A stretch of DNA of 64,000 nucleotides, taken from Muribaculaceae bacterium. GTDB lineage: Bacteria > Bacteroidota > Bacteroidia > Bacteroidales > Muribaculaceae. The translations under genes were made by a program, and so were the position numbers. Positions 55,317 through 63,025 of this stretch are shown in pieces. Location of the stretch: contig JAFLTS010000001.1 in the NCBI GenBank assembly GCA_022509185.1, positions 185,542-249,541 on the forward strand. The letters are read 5' to 3'. The notes below the pieces were generated by a model, which worked only from the letters and a program-made list of their open reading frames with translations, was not told the origin of the DNA and did no database searches. The number at the start of each line of letters is the position of its first letter. The stretch's first letter is position 1.

Positions 55317-55835
55317 TGCCCGGAGAGGATGTCTCCCGACTTCCTCACATCAACCCGTCAGGTTTGAATACCGGAGAGGATGTCTCCTGACTTCCTCACC
55401 TCAACCCGTCAGGGTTGAATTTGGTTAGCCGAGGGTGTAGGCGGAGCCGAAACCCCCGGATTAGAATACCATACACCGCAAAGACTATGCCTCTCTCCTC
55501 GCAGAGGGCTTAACCTTATCCACTATCCCACACCAACCCAGTCAGGGTTTAATTCACGGAGAGGAAGTCTCCCGACTTCCTCATACCAACCCGTCAGGGT
55601 TGAATTCCGTTAGCCGAGGGTGAAGGCAAATCCGCAACTCCCGGATTTAGAATACCTTAGTCCGCAAGGACTATGCCTCTCTCCTCGCAGAGGGCCTAAC
55701 CTTATCCAATATCCCACACCAACCCGTCAGGGTTGAATCCCGGAGAGGAAGTCTCCCGACTTCCTCATACCAACCCGTCAGGGTTGAATCCCGTTAGCCC
55801 CGAGCTATAGTCCGTAGGACTTGATCTATCGTTAA

Positions 55836-55871
55836 CCCCAACATAAGCGAGCAAAGCGATGCTTGTTGGGG
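55836..55871. repeat. Long GC-rich hairpin in the repeat field
   Basis: CCCCAACATAAGC pairs with GCTTGTTGGGG (two-base bulge) around a 12-base loop. It is the strongest single fold in the field and has no T-run on either side. Confidence 0.8.
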
Positions 55872-56106
55872 ACAGTTAGCCAAGGGTTAAAACCAGGGAA
55901 TCCTCCGATAGCTCCAATCTCTGAACACTCGAAATAAATTCACTACCTCTGAAAGAGGTTGTATTTGGTTAACCCCAAGGTCTCTGTACCTAGGGAACTC
56001 AATCCTTCAACCCTACTCCATTCGTATACCAATCTCTCTCCACACCTCAACGTCTAAAACGTAGATCCCATTTTAATTGCAACCACACATATCTATTTTT
56101 TAAATC

Positions 56107-56691
56107 ATGAGCTTCCTTCTTAAAAAATCCTGGAAACAATTTAAAACTTGGATTTTTTATCCGATTACTATGCTGAAAATCCATAAAACCGGTTTTTGGC
56201 ACATTATTGGTGTTGGAACTCAATTTTTAAATCCAAAAAATATTTATCTAGGTAATAATGTAAGAATCGGTAGGTTATCAAGATTATGTTCTTATAAAGT
56301 TGGAGATAACTATGGTAAAATTATTATAAAAGACAATTGTTATATAGTTGATTTTCTCACCATTTTAGCCGGGTCAGACATTATAATTGAAGAAAATAAC
56401 CTGATTGCAAGTTATGTGGGTATTTTCAGTGAAAATCACTCAATGGATCCATTGTCTAAGCTAAAATATGGTCATCAACCATTGACAGGAGCACCTGTGA
56501 CAATAAAAAGGAATTGTTGGATTGGAGAAAAAGTTTTGATTTTACCGGGCGTAACTATTGGCGAATATTCAATTATTGGGGCTGGCAGCGTAGTGAATAA
56601 AAATATTCCTCCTTATTCTATTGCCGTAGGCAATCCGGCTAAGGTTATAAAAAAGTTTGATTTCAAAAGAAAAGAATGGATTAAAGTATAA
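56107..56691 (+). CDS. Hexapeptide-repeat acyltransferase
   Basis: Left-handed beta-helix O-acetyltransferase of 194 residues, probably decorating a surface sugar. Hexapeptide turns such as IYLGNNVRIG, IIIKDNCYIV and ILPGVTIGEYSIIGAGSVV build the helix. The catalytic-type histidine is in GIFSENHSMDP, and the typical end is GNPAKVIKKF. It opens the polysaccharide cluster after a 1-kb repeat field. Its base composition is already lower in GC than ndk and the M23 gene. The acceptor sugar is unknown. Confidence 0.92.
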   Translation: MSFLLKKSWKQFKTWIFYPITMLKIHKTGFWHIIGVGTQFLNPKNIYLGNNVRIGRLSRLCSYKVGDNYGKIIIKDNCYIVDFLTILAGSDIIIEENNLIASYVGIFSENHSMDPLSKLKYGHQPLTGAPVTIKRNCWIGEKVLILPGVTIGEYSIIGAGSVVNKNIPPYSIAVGNPAKVIKKFDFKRKEWIKV

Positions 56692-56746
56692 ACTTATAAA
56701 AATTTATTAATATTTATCTCTAATTTCACAGTAATTATTTCACAAT

Positions 56747-58270
56747 TTGCCTTCTTACTCCTCTTCAAAAAAGCGAGTAGCCAAGAATACTTTGCTATTG
56801 TATGTAAGGATGTTTGTGGTGATGGGAGTTACCATCTTTACATCCCGAATTATTCTTGAATCTCTTGGTATTACTGATTATGGTGTTTATAATGTGGTGG
56901 GAGGAATAGCCGGTTCTTTCGGCTTTTTTTCAAGCTCAATGACTTCCGCTACCCAAAGATATTTCAGTTATGGTCATGGAGAAGGCAATATTGAAAAAGT
57001 CAGAGAATATTTTAATGTTATTTCTGTTCTCTACTTATTTGCTTGTGGAGGTATCTTAGTTATAGGAGGTGCTTTAGGTTTTTGGATAGTAAGTAGGTTA
57101 AATATTCCTGCTGATTTATATTGGTCAGGAGTAGTGGTTTTCTACACAACCTTAATATCCTTGATTATAACCTTATTTTCCTCAATTTTCGATTCTGTTC
57201 TGATCTCAAGAGAAAACCTTAAGTTATATGCATATGTAAGTATAATAGAAGCTGGACTCAAATTAGGAATATCTTACCTTCTTTTTCTAACTCCATCAAA
57301 AAGACTGATAGTTTATGCATTACTCCTATTATCAGTGACAATTATTACCAAAGGAATACTTTGGATTTATTGCCTTAAAAAATTTGAGGAATGCCGATTT
57401 GACCTTAAATGGGAACCTTCTAAGATGAAAGGAATACTTTCATTTATGGGTTGGACAGGGGGGAGTACTATAGCCTGGTTAATAAATGACCAGGGAACTA
57501 ATATTATTTTAAATTTATTTTTTGGTCCTGTAGTCAATGCTGCCCGTGGTGTTGCTTCACAAGTAAATAATGCCATAACAAATTTTTCAAGGAATTTCTA
57601 TGTTGCTTTAACACCCCAAATAATAAAAAGTTATGCTTCCGGAGATGTTAAAGGAAGTATATCCATGATGAACAATTCAAGTCTCTTCTCTTATTATCTA
57701 TTATGGTTAATAATCCTTCCTGTAATAGTTAGACGAGATTATATTCTTCATTTATGGCTGAAAGAGGTGCCGGATTATGCTTCAATCTTTTTATTCTGGA
57801 TATTGTTATATAGCCTCGTTAATGTATTAATTACTCCTCAATGGGTATTTATTCAAGCAATAGGGAAACTGAAGGCCTATAGTATTAATAGCGGTTTATT
57901 TATGATTTTACCTGTGGTCATCGGATATTTATTTTATAGATTCGGTTATCCTCCTCAAACAATTTTTATCCTGTCTTTTATTTTTAGGTTCATGTTGGTT
58001 TTGGCTACTATTATTAATATTAAAACCTTAATAGACTACCATTTAACTACTTATTTGATAAAAGTATTACTCCCCCTCATTTCAGTTTCCTTTTTATCCT
58101 ATTTTATTCTTCAAATAATTAATCCTTACATAGAACAAAATTTTGGTGGTCTTGTCCTCATTGTTTTGATTTCAATAATTATATCCTTCACCTTAATGAT
58201 TCTGTCTTTAGATAAAAAGAATAAGAATTTCTTATTCAACAAATTAAAACCGGTTCTAAAGATAAGATAA
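56747..58270 (+). CDS. Wzx-type polysaccharide flippase
   Basis: Membrane protein of the MOP flippase superfamily, 507 residues with about 14 hydrophobic segments. It probably moves lipid-linked oligosaccharide repeat units across the inner membrane. The N-terminus RVAKNTLLLYVRMFVVMG followed by SLGITDYGVYNVVGGI is a strong Bacteroidetes flippase pattern. No ATG precedes that conserved block; the TTG at 56747 is the likely start, 55 bases after the acyltransferase stop. No Wzy polymerase gene is visible in the window. Confidence 0.92.
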   Translation: MPSYSSSKKRVAKNTLLLYVRMFVVMGVTIFTSRIILESLGITDYGVYNVVGGIAGSFGFFSSSMTSATQRYFSYGHGEGNIEKVREYFNVISVLYLFACGGILVIGGALGFWIVSRLNIPADLYWSGVVVFYTTLISLIITLFSSIFDSVLISRENLKLYAYVSIIEAGLKLGISYLLFLTPSKRLIVYALLLLSVTIITKGILWIYCLKKFEECRFDLKWEPSKMKGILSFMGWTGGSTIAWLINDQGTNIILNLFFGPVVNAARGVASQVNNAITNFSRNFYVALTPQIIKSYASGDVKGSISMMNNSSLFSYYLLWLIILPVIVRRDYILHLWLKEVPDYASIFLFWILLYSLVNVLITPQWVFIQAIGKLKAYSINSGLFMILPVVIGYLFYRFGYPPQTIFILSFIFRFMLVLATIINIKTLIDYHLTTYLIKVLLPLISVSFLSYFILQIINPYIEQNFGGLVLIVLISIIISFTLMILSLDKKNKNFLFNKLKPVLKIR

Positions 58271-58296
58271 ATTTAACTTCATCATATTTTGTTGTA

Positions 58297-59436
58297 ATGA
58301 AACATGTTCTGATTACAGGAGGAGCCGGGTTTATCGGCTCTAATGTTGCTTTGAAATTAGTTAACCAAGGAATTAAGGTTACTGTTTTAGACAACCTATC
58401 TAAACAAATACACGGAGAAAATCCTGAATCTGACTCCCCCTTGTTCTTAAGTATTAAAGATAAGGTAAATTTCATCAAAGGGTCGGTCACTTCTCGCAAA
58501 GACTGGTTGAATGCATTGGAAGGAGTGGATATTGTTCTTCATCTTGCAGCGGAAACTGGTACTGGCCAATCTATGTATGAAATTGAAAAATATGTAGATG
58601 TTAATATTGGGGGTACTGCTATTCTTCTTGATATTCTGGCAAACGAAAAGACGAATGTCAAAAGAGTTGTAGTTGCTGAATCTCGGGCTATCTATGGTGA
58701 AGGAAGATATTGGAGTGAAGAACTCGGGCAATATGTATATCCAAATGAGCGTCCTGAGGAGACCATGTCTCAGGGTGATTTTGAAGTAAAATATAAAGAT
58801 TGTAAAGAAAATCTTAAACTCGTTGCTACCACAGAAGATTCATTAATCCACCCGGGATCTGTTTATGGTATAACAAAACAGGTTCAAGGTCAGCTTGTTC
58901 ATTTGGTTTGTAAATCTTTAGGTATCGAATCAGTATCATTCCGATATCAAAATGTTTATGGCCCGGGACAATCCTTATCTAATCCTTATACAGGAATTCT
59001 CTCAATTTTCTCAACTCGTATCTTGAATGGCAATGAGATAAATATTTTTGAGGACGGGAAAGAGACTAGGGATTTCGTTTATATTGATGATGTAGTTGAA
59101 GCAACAATAAAAGGTCTGACAGTTCCTGGAATTAGTGGTGAAGCTTTTAATATAGGTACTGGTGTCGCAACTGATGTAATGAAAGTTGCAGAAACATTAA
59201 ATAAAAGTTATGATAAAAAAGTAACTATTAAAGTAAATGGGAATTACCGATTGGGTGATATTCGTCATAACTATGCTGACATAACGAAGGCTAAAGATCT
59301 TTTAGATTATGAACCTAAATGGGATTTTGAAAAAGGTATAAAAGAATTTGCAAAATGGGTCTTAACTCAACCGGTTAAGCAAGATACCTATGAAAAATCC
59401 ATTGATGAAATGAAACAAAAAGGATTGTATAAATAA
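58297..59436 (+). CDS. NAD-dependent sugar epimerase/dehydratase
   Basis: Extended short-chain dehydrogenase of 379 residues acting on a nucleotide sugar. The NAD-binding GGAGFIGS lies at the N-terminus, and the catalytic Tyr-Lys is in YGITKQVQ with the upstream Ser in AESRAIYGEG. The region DNLSKQIHGENP and the motif NVYGPGQSLSNPYTGIL recall the dTDP-L-rhamnose 4-epimerase (WbiB-like) subgroup, but UDP-sugar epimerases cannot be excluded. It lies 26 bases downstream of the flippase. GC content is intermediate between core genes and the AT-rich genes that follow. Confidence 0.9.
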   Translation: MKHVLITGGAGFIGSNVALKLVNQGIKVTVLDNLSKQIHGENPESDSPLFLSIKDKVNFIKGSVTSRKDWLNALEGVDIVLHLAAETGTGQSMYEIEKYVDVNIGGTAILLDILANEKTNVKRVVVAESRAIYGEGRYWSEELGQYVYPNERPEETMSQGDFEVKYKDCKENLKLVATTEDSLIHPGSVYGITKQVQGQLVHLVCKSLGIESVSFRYQNVYGPGQSLSNPYTGILSIFSTRILNGNEINIFEDGKETRDFVYIDDVVEATIKGLTVPGISGEAFNIGTGVATDVMKVAETLNKSYDKKVTIKVNGNYRLGDIRHNYADITKAKDLLDYEPKWDFEKGIKEFAKWVLTQPVKQDTYEKSIDEMKQKGLYK

Positions 59437-59446
59437 AATTTATATA

Positions 59447-60469
59447 ATGGACAAAGGAAATTATACTGATAAATATAATTATGTTATATTAGCCGGTACC
59501 TGGGACTTGTATAAAAGAGCGTATGAAGAATTACTAATTGCTGAAAATGTAAAATATATAGAAGAAAATAAATTAGATAATAATATTTTATTCCTTATAA
59601 AGAAAATTCATTTTAATCAAAAATTAAATAAGATTATAAATTTACCTGGAAAATCATTTTGGAATAAGTTAATAATTAAATTTAAATTTATAAAAAGTAA
59701 ACCTATATGTTTTATAATATTTTTAAATTGGGTTACAAATGAAAGTGATATAATAAAATATATTAAAAAAAAGTATCCAAATTCAAAGATTGTAATAATA
59801 ATTAATGATTTAATTAGAACTATACGATATAGATATACTAATGAACCTTTATATATTGAAAATTTAAAAAAGGATTCAGATATAATCATTTCATTTGATT
59901 TTAAAGATGCAGAAAAATATAATTTATTGTATTATCCAATTCCTTATTCAAAACCAAAATTTTTTAAACAAGACAGATTAATATATGATATATATCTTCT
60001 AGCAAAAGTAAAAGATCGATTTGATAAGATATTAACTGTTTATAAATATTTAAAAAAATATAATTTAAATATAAAATTTATATTGATGGGTGTACCAATT
60101 GAGAAAAGAATAAATTTAGATGGCATTGAATATTCGGATAAATTTATGACATATGATGAGAATTTAAATTATATTCAAAAATCAAAATGTTTATTGGAAA
60201 TAATGCAAGGTGAAGGTACTGGCTATACAATAAGAACGGGAGAAGCTATTGTTTATGATAAATTTATAATAACTAACAATCCTTATATTTTAAAGGCTCC
60301 ATTTTATAATCCTGATTATATTATTTATTTTGAAAGAACTGAGGACATAAATCCAAATTTTCTGCATGAATTAAAAAAAAATAAAATAATAAATTATACA
60401 GAGGAATCTAAGATGTTCTTTTCACCAAAAAAATTACTTGAATTTATTGAAAACAAATTAAATCCTTAA
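59447..60469 (+). CDS. Putative GT-B-like glycosyltransferase
   Basis: A 340-residue cytoplasmic protein without signal peptide or membrane segment. The C-terminal half has the look of a GT-B nucleotide-sugar site: DIYLLAKVKDRFDKILTVY, then IKFILMGVPIE and MTYDENLNYIQKSKCLLEIM followed by GTGYTIRTGEAIVYDKFIIT. No DxD motif is evident. The gene is extremely AT-rich (9 G/C among the 60 bases at 59641-59700, against 25 of 60 at 54601-54660 in the M23 gene) and favours AAA, ATA and AAT codons, which points to horizontal acquisition. It lies 10 bases after the epimerase gene. The glycosyltransferase call is moderate. Confidence 0.78.
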   Translation: MDKGNYTDKYNYVILAGTWDLYKRAYEELLIAENVKYIEENKLDNNILFLIKKIHFNQKLNKIINLPGKSFWNKLIIKFKFIKSKPICFIIFLNWVTNESDIIKYIKKKYPNSKIVIIINDLIRTIRYRYTNEPLYIENLKKDSDIIISFDFKDAEKYNLLYYPIPYSKPKFFKQDRLIYDIYLLAKVKDRFDKILTVYKYLKKYNLNIKFILMGVPIEKRINLDGIEYSDKFMTYDENLNYIQKSKCLLEIMQGEGTGYTIRTGEAIVYDKFIITNNPYILKAPFYNPDYIIYFERTEDINPNFLHELKKNKIINYTEESKMFFSPKKLLEFIENKLNP

Positions 60470-60479
60470 AAATTAGTAA

Positions 60480-61601
60480 ATGAATTTTAAGCAAGTATAT
60501 AAATTAATAAATTATATTAATAAATTAATATTTAAAATAAAAATAATAATTGGAAACTATAAATATGAGAAAAGGGAAAAAAATCTACTTATAAAAAATA
60601 ATTTTTCTTTAAAAAAGGAAGAAGGAGAAGACGAATATATAGATTTCTATAAAAGTATCTTCGGATTTAAAAGTCCTTGGGCATATAGATTATATTCTAA
60701 ATATATTGGTCCAAATATAAGCATACTATCGCAAGAAGGTGCATTTATTATAAGTGATTTTCTTAACGAAAAAAAATATATTCCACTTTACCAGGACAAG
60801 AACCTCTTTGATAAATTTTTACCTGGCATGTTGCCTCAGACCATAATTAGAAAAATTGATAATCATTTTTATAATGATAAATATAAGAAAATAGATTTAA
60901 ATAATTCTAAATTAGATGAAATTTTAAAAGAATCTAATTTTGAAACAATCGTAGTTAAAGAAACTATTGAAACAGATAGTGGTAGAGGTGTAAAAATATT
61001 CAATAAGAATTCTAATAATATATTTATTGATAAAGAATTGAATATACTTGATTTTAATTATCTTAATAATTTAAGTAATGATATTATTATCCAAGAAGGT
61101 GTAAAACAACATAAAGTGCTATCTAATTTATGTAAATCTTCAATTAATACTATACGTATTGCAACATATAAATCTATCAAAGATGATGAAATTAAAATTT
61201 TAAGTTCTGTAATTAGGATTGGTCATGAAGGTTCTCCAGTAGATAATCTTCATCAAGGAGGATGTATGGTTAGAATTAATGATGATGGTAAATTAAATAA
61301 ATATGCAGTAAATCAATATGGTCAAAAGTTTTTAAAACATAACAATATTGATTTTGAAAAACAAGATATTTATATTCCTAATTGGAATCAAATTATTTCT
61401 TTCGCAAAAAAAATAAATGAATTATTGCCACATTTAAGATTACTCCAATTAGATATTAGTTTAAATGAAAATGGAAATCCAATTCTAATAGAATTTAATT
61501 GCACAGGATTTTCAATGTGGATATCTCAATTTACAGGAACTCCTGCCTTGGGAGAATATACTAGTGAAATTTTAAATTATTACAAAAATAATAAAAAGTA
61601 A
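60480..61601 (+). CDS. Sugar-transfer-associated ATP-grasp protein
   Basis: A 373-residue ATP-grasp enzyme resembling the ATPgrasp_ST family found in polysaccharide loci. Visible pieces are VVKETIETDSGRGVKIF (ATP-binding lysine and glycine loop), SSINTIRIATYKS, GHEGSPVDNLHQGGCMVRI and the metal-binding LLQLDISLNENGNPILIEFN. ATP-grasp enzymes ligate a carboxylate to an amine or thiol, so a peptide or amino-acid substituent on the glycan is plausible. It is very AT-rich, like its neighbours. It is preceded by the GT-like gene (10 bases) and followed by a second ATP-grasp gene. Confidence 0.85.
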   Translation: MNFKQVYKLINYINKLIFKIKIIIGNYKYEKREKNLLIKNNFSLKKEEGEDEYIDFYKSIFGFKSPWAYRLYSKYIGPNISILSQEGAFIISDFLNEKKYIPLYQDKNLFDKFLPGMLPQTIIRKIDNHFYNDKYKKIDLNNSKLDEILKESNFETIVVKETIETDSGRGVKIFNKNSNNIFIDKELNILDFNYLNNLSNDIIIQEGVKQHKVLSNLCKSSINTIRIATYKSIKDDEIKILSSVIRIGHEGSPVDNLHQGGCMVRINDDGKLNKYAVNQYGQKFLKHNNIDFEKQDIYIPNWNQIISFAKKINELLPHLRLLQLDISLNENGNPILIEFNCTGFSMWISQFTGTPALGEYTSEILNYYKNNKK

Positions 61602-61610
61602 TTTTTGAAG

Positions 61611-61645
61611 GTTTAAACTTATAAAAAAGTATATATAGTTTAAAC
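61611..61645. repeat. Inverted repeat GTTTAAACT / AGTTTAAAC
   Basis: A perfect 9-base inverted repeat with a 17-base A/T loop in the 136-base gap between the two ATP-grasp genes. Each arm is itself nearly palindromic. It may be a weak terminator or a processing site. Confidence 0.45.
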
Positions 61646-61737
61646 ATTTGTTTTGACAAATAAAGAATTTAAGAAATGACTATTAGTTACTATCCTTGAA
61701 TTTAAAAATTAAATTTAATTATAGAAAAGACATATTG

Positions 61738-62628
61738 ATGAGAAATAAATTCTTAGAATTAATAAAAAATCCGAACAAACTTTTTAGTCATATATTATCT
61801 TTCATTTCTCCTTTATTAAGTGATCGAATATATATTATTCTAAGATATTGGAATAGAACTGATAATTTTCCAAATCTAAATAATCCCCAATCTTTTAACG
61901 AAAAACTTCAATGGTTAAAATTAAATAATAGAAATCCTTTATATACTAAATTAGTTGATAAGAATTTAGTTAAAGATCATGTGAGCAAAATAATTGGAAA
62001 TGATTTTATAATTAAAACCTTAAAAGTATATAATAATCCAGATGAAATTAATTATGAGGAGTTACCTGATAAATTTGTCATGAAATGTACCCATGATAGT
62101 GGTGGAATTATAATCTGTAAGGATAAAAAAAATATAGATAAAAATTCAATAAGTAGGAAATTAAACAAAAATCTTAAAAAGAATTTTTATTTATGGGGTA
62201 GAGAATGGCCTTATAAAAATGTTGAAAAAAAGATAATAGTAGAAGAATTTATTGATAATTATTCCGAAGATATAAAAGATTATAAGTTCTTTTGTTTTGA
62301 TGGAGAACCGAAATTTCTTAAAGTCGATTATGATAGATTTAAAAATCACCGGGCCAACTATTATGATTTGGATTGGAATTTATTAACGTATGGAGAAAAA
62401 GTTTGTCCTCCCGATTTTAATCATGTAGAAGAAAAACCTGATAACTTCGATTTAATGATTGAGATAGTTAAAAAATTATCTAAAGGTTTCCCTTTTATAA
62501 GAGTTGATCTTTATAATGTTAAAGGTAAAATATATTTTGGAGAATTAACTTTTTTCCCCGCTTCAGGTATGGGAAAATGGATAGAGCCTGAACAAGATCT
62601 TGAAATTGGTAAATTTTTAAAATTATAA
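61738..62628 (+). CDS. TupA-like ATP-grasp protein
   Basis: A 296-residue member of the TupA-like ATP-grasp family, named after teichuronopeptide synthesis in an alkaliphilic Bacillus. The characteristic SFNEKLQWLKLNNRNPLYTKLVDK is split by the usual NP-rich turn. It is followed by LPDKFVMKCTHDSGG, VEEFIDNYSEDIKDYKFFCF and the C-terminal RVDLYNVKGKIYFGELTFFP with its metal-binding acid. The ATG at 61738 is preferred (AGAAAAGA just upstream); a TTG at 61696 would add 14 residues. It is the last intact gene of the AT-rich cluster, and a transferase remnant follows. Confidence 0.87.
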   Translation: MRNKFLELIKNPNKLFSHILSFISPLLSDRIYIILRYWNRTDNFPNLNNPQSFNEKLQWLKLNNRNPLYTKLVDKNLVKDHVSKIIGNDFIIKTLKVYNNPDEINYEELPDKFVMKCTHDSGGIIICKDKKNIDKNSISRKLNKNLKKNFYLWGREWPYKNVEKKIIVEEFIDNYSEDIKDYKFFCFDGEPKFLKVDYDRFKNHRANYYDLDWNLLTYGEKVCPPDFNHVEEKPDNFDLMIEIVKKLSKGFPFIRVDLYNVKGKIYFGELTFFPASGMGKWIEPEQDLEIGKFLKL

Positions 62629-63025
62629 TTATTTATATATTATAATTTATTTTCAAATGATAATAAATAAAAGGATTTAAAATTTTATCTTTCTGAAGAT
62701 AAAAAACAATATAATACTTCAAAATGTAATAATATTTCCTTACAATAGGGAACAAAATTATTGGTAATGTCAATGGAGGAGATAATAGTGTAGGTGCACT
62801 TAATACTGTTGTTATTAAAGATGTTGAAGAAAATACCTTTGTGTCTGATGACCTGCAAAACTTCTAAAGTATAAGATTTGAGATATAATTAAAAGTAAGT
62901 TCAATTTAAATTTCAGAGCTCATTATTAAATTTAAAATCAGCTTTATAAAATCTATAACAATTTTTTCTGAAGCTAATTTACCTGGCATTTTAACTCTAA
63001 ACTTCCACTTTAATTTTTATTAATT
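62629..63025. other. AT-rich gap between the glycan cluster and the NTPase gene
   Basis: Apart from the transferase remnant at 62733-62867, I see no gene, RNA or convincing terminator. Base composition changes from very AT-rich to ordinary near 63030, so the boundary of the acquired segment probably lies here. Confidence 0.6.
62733..62867 (+). pseudogene. Remnant of a hexapeptide-repeat transferase
   Basis: An open stretch without a start reads IGNKIIGNVNGGDNSVGALN and then VVIKDVEENTF before a TAA at 62865. It resembles the last coil of a hexapeptide acetyltransferase (xxIGNVxIGDNSxIGAxxVVxKDVP), but with lost glycine/isoleucine spacing and no preceding repeats. It is interpreted as the decayed 3' end of an acetyltransferase gene. 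Confidence 0.6.

Larger units (their letters stand above)
55087..56106. repeat. Mosaic field of interspersed hairpin repeats (no gene)
   Basis: About 1 kb without coding sequence, built from recurring elements. (A) CAACCCGTCAGGGTTGAAT-type hairpins at 55351, 55402, 55534, 55587, 55720 and 55771. (B) GAGGA[A/T]GTC-TCCC-GACTTCCTC hairpins at 55189, 55325, 55376, 55561 and 55745. (C) Two copies of a ~98-base module at 55424 and 55609, with TAGTCC-GCAA-GGACTA in the second and a degraded version in the first. Unique hairpins lie at 55265-55281, 55291-55316 and 55836-55871. The last 200 bases before the acyltransferase gene are not repetitive. Confidence 0.9.

Noticed and set aside
55087..56106. 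CRISPR array or insertion sequence in the repeat field
   Set aside because: Repeats are of several kinds with irregular spacing, and no transposase or cas gene is present in the window.
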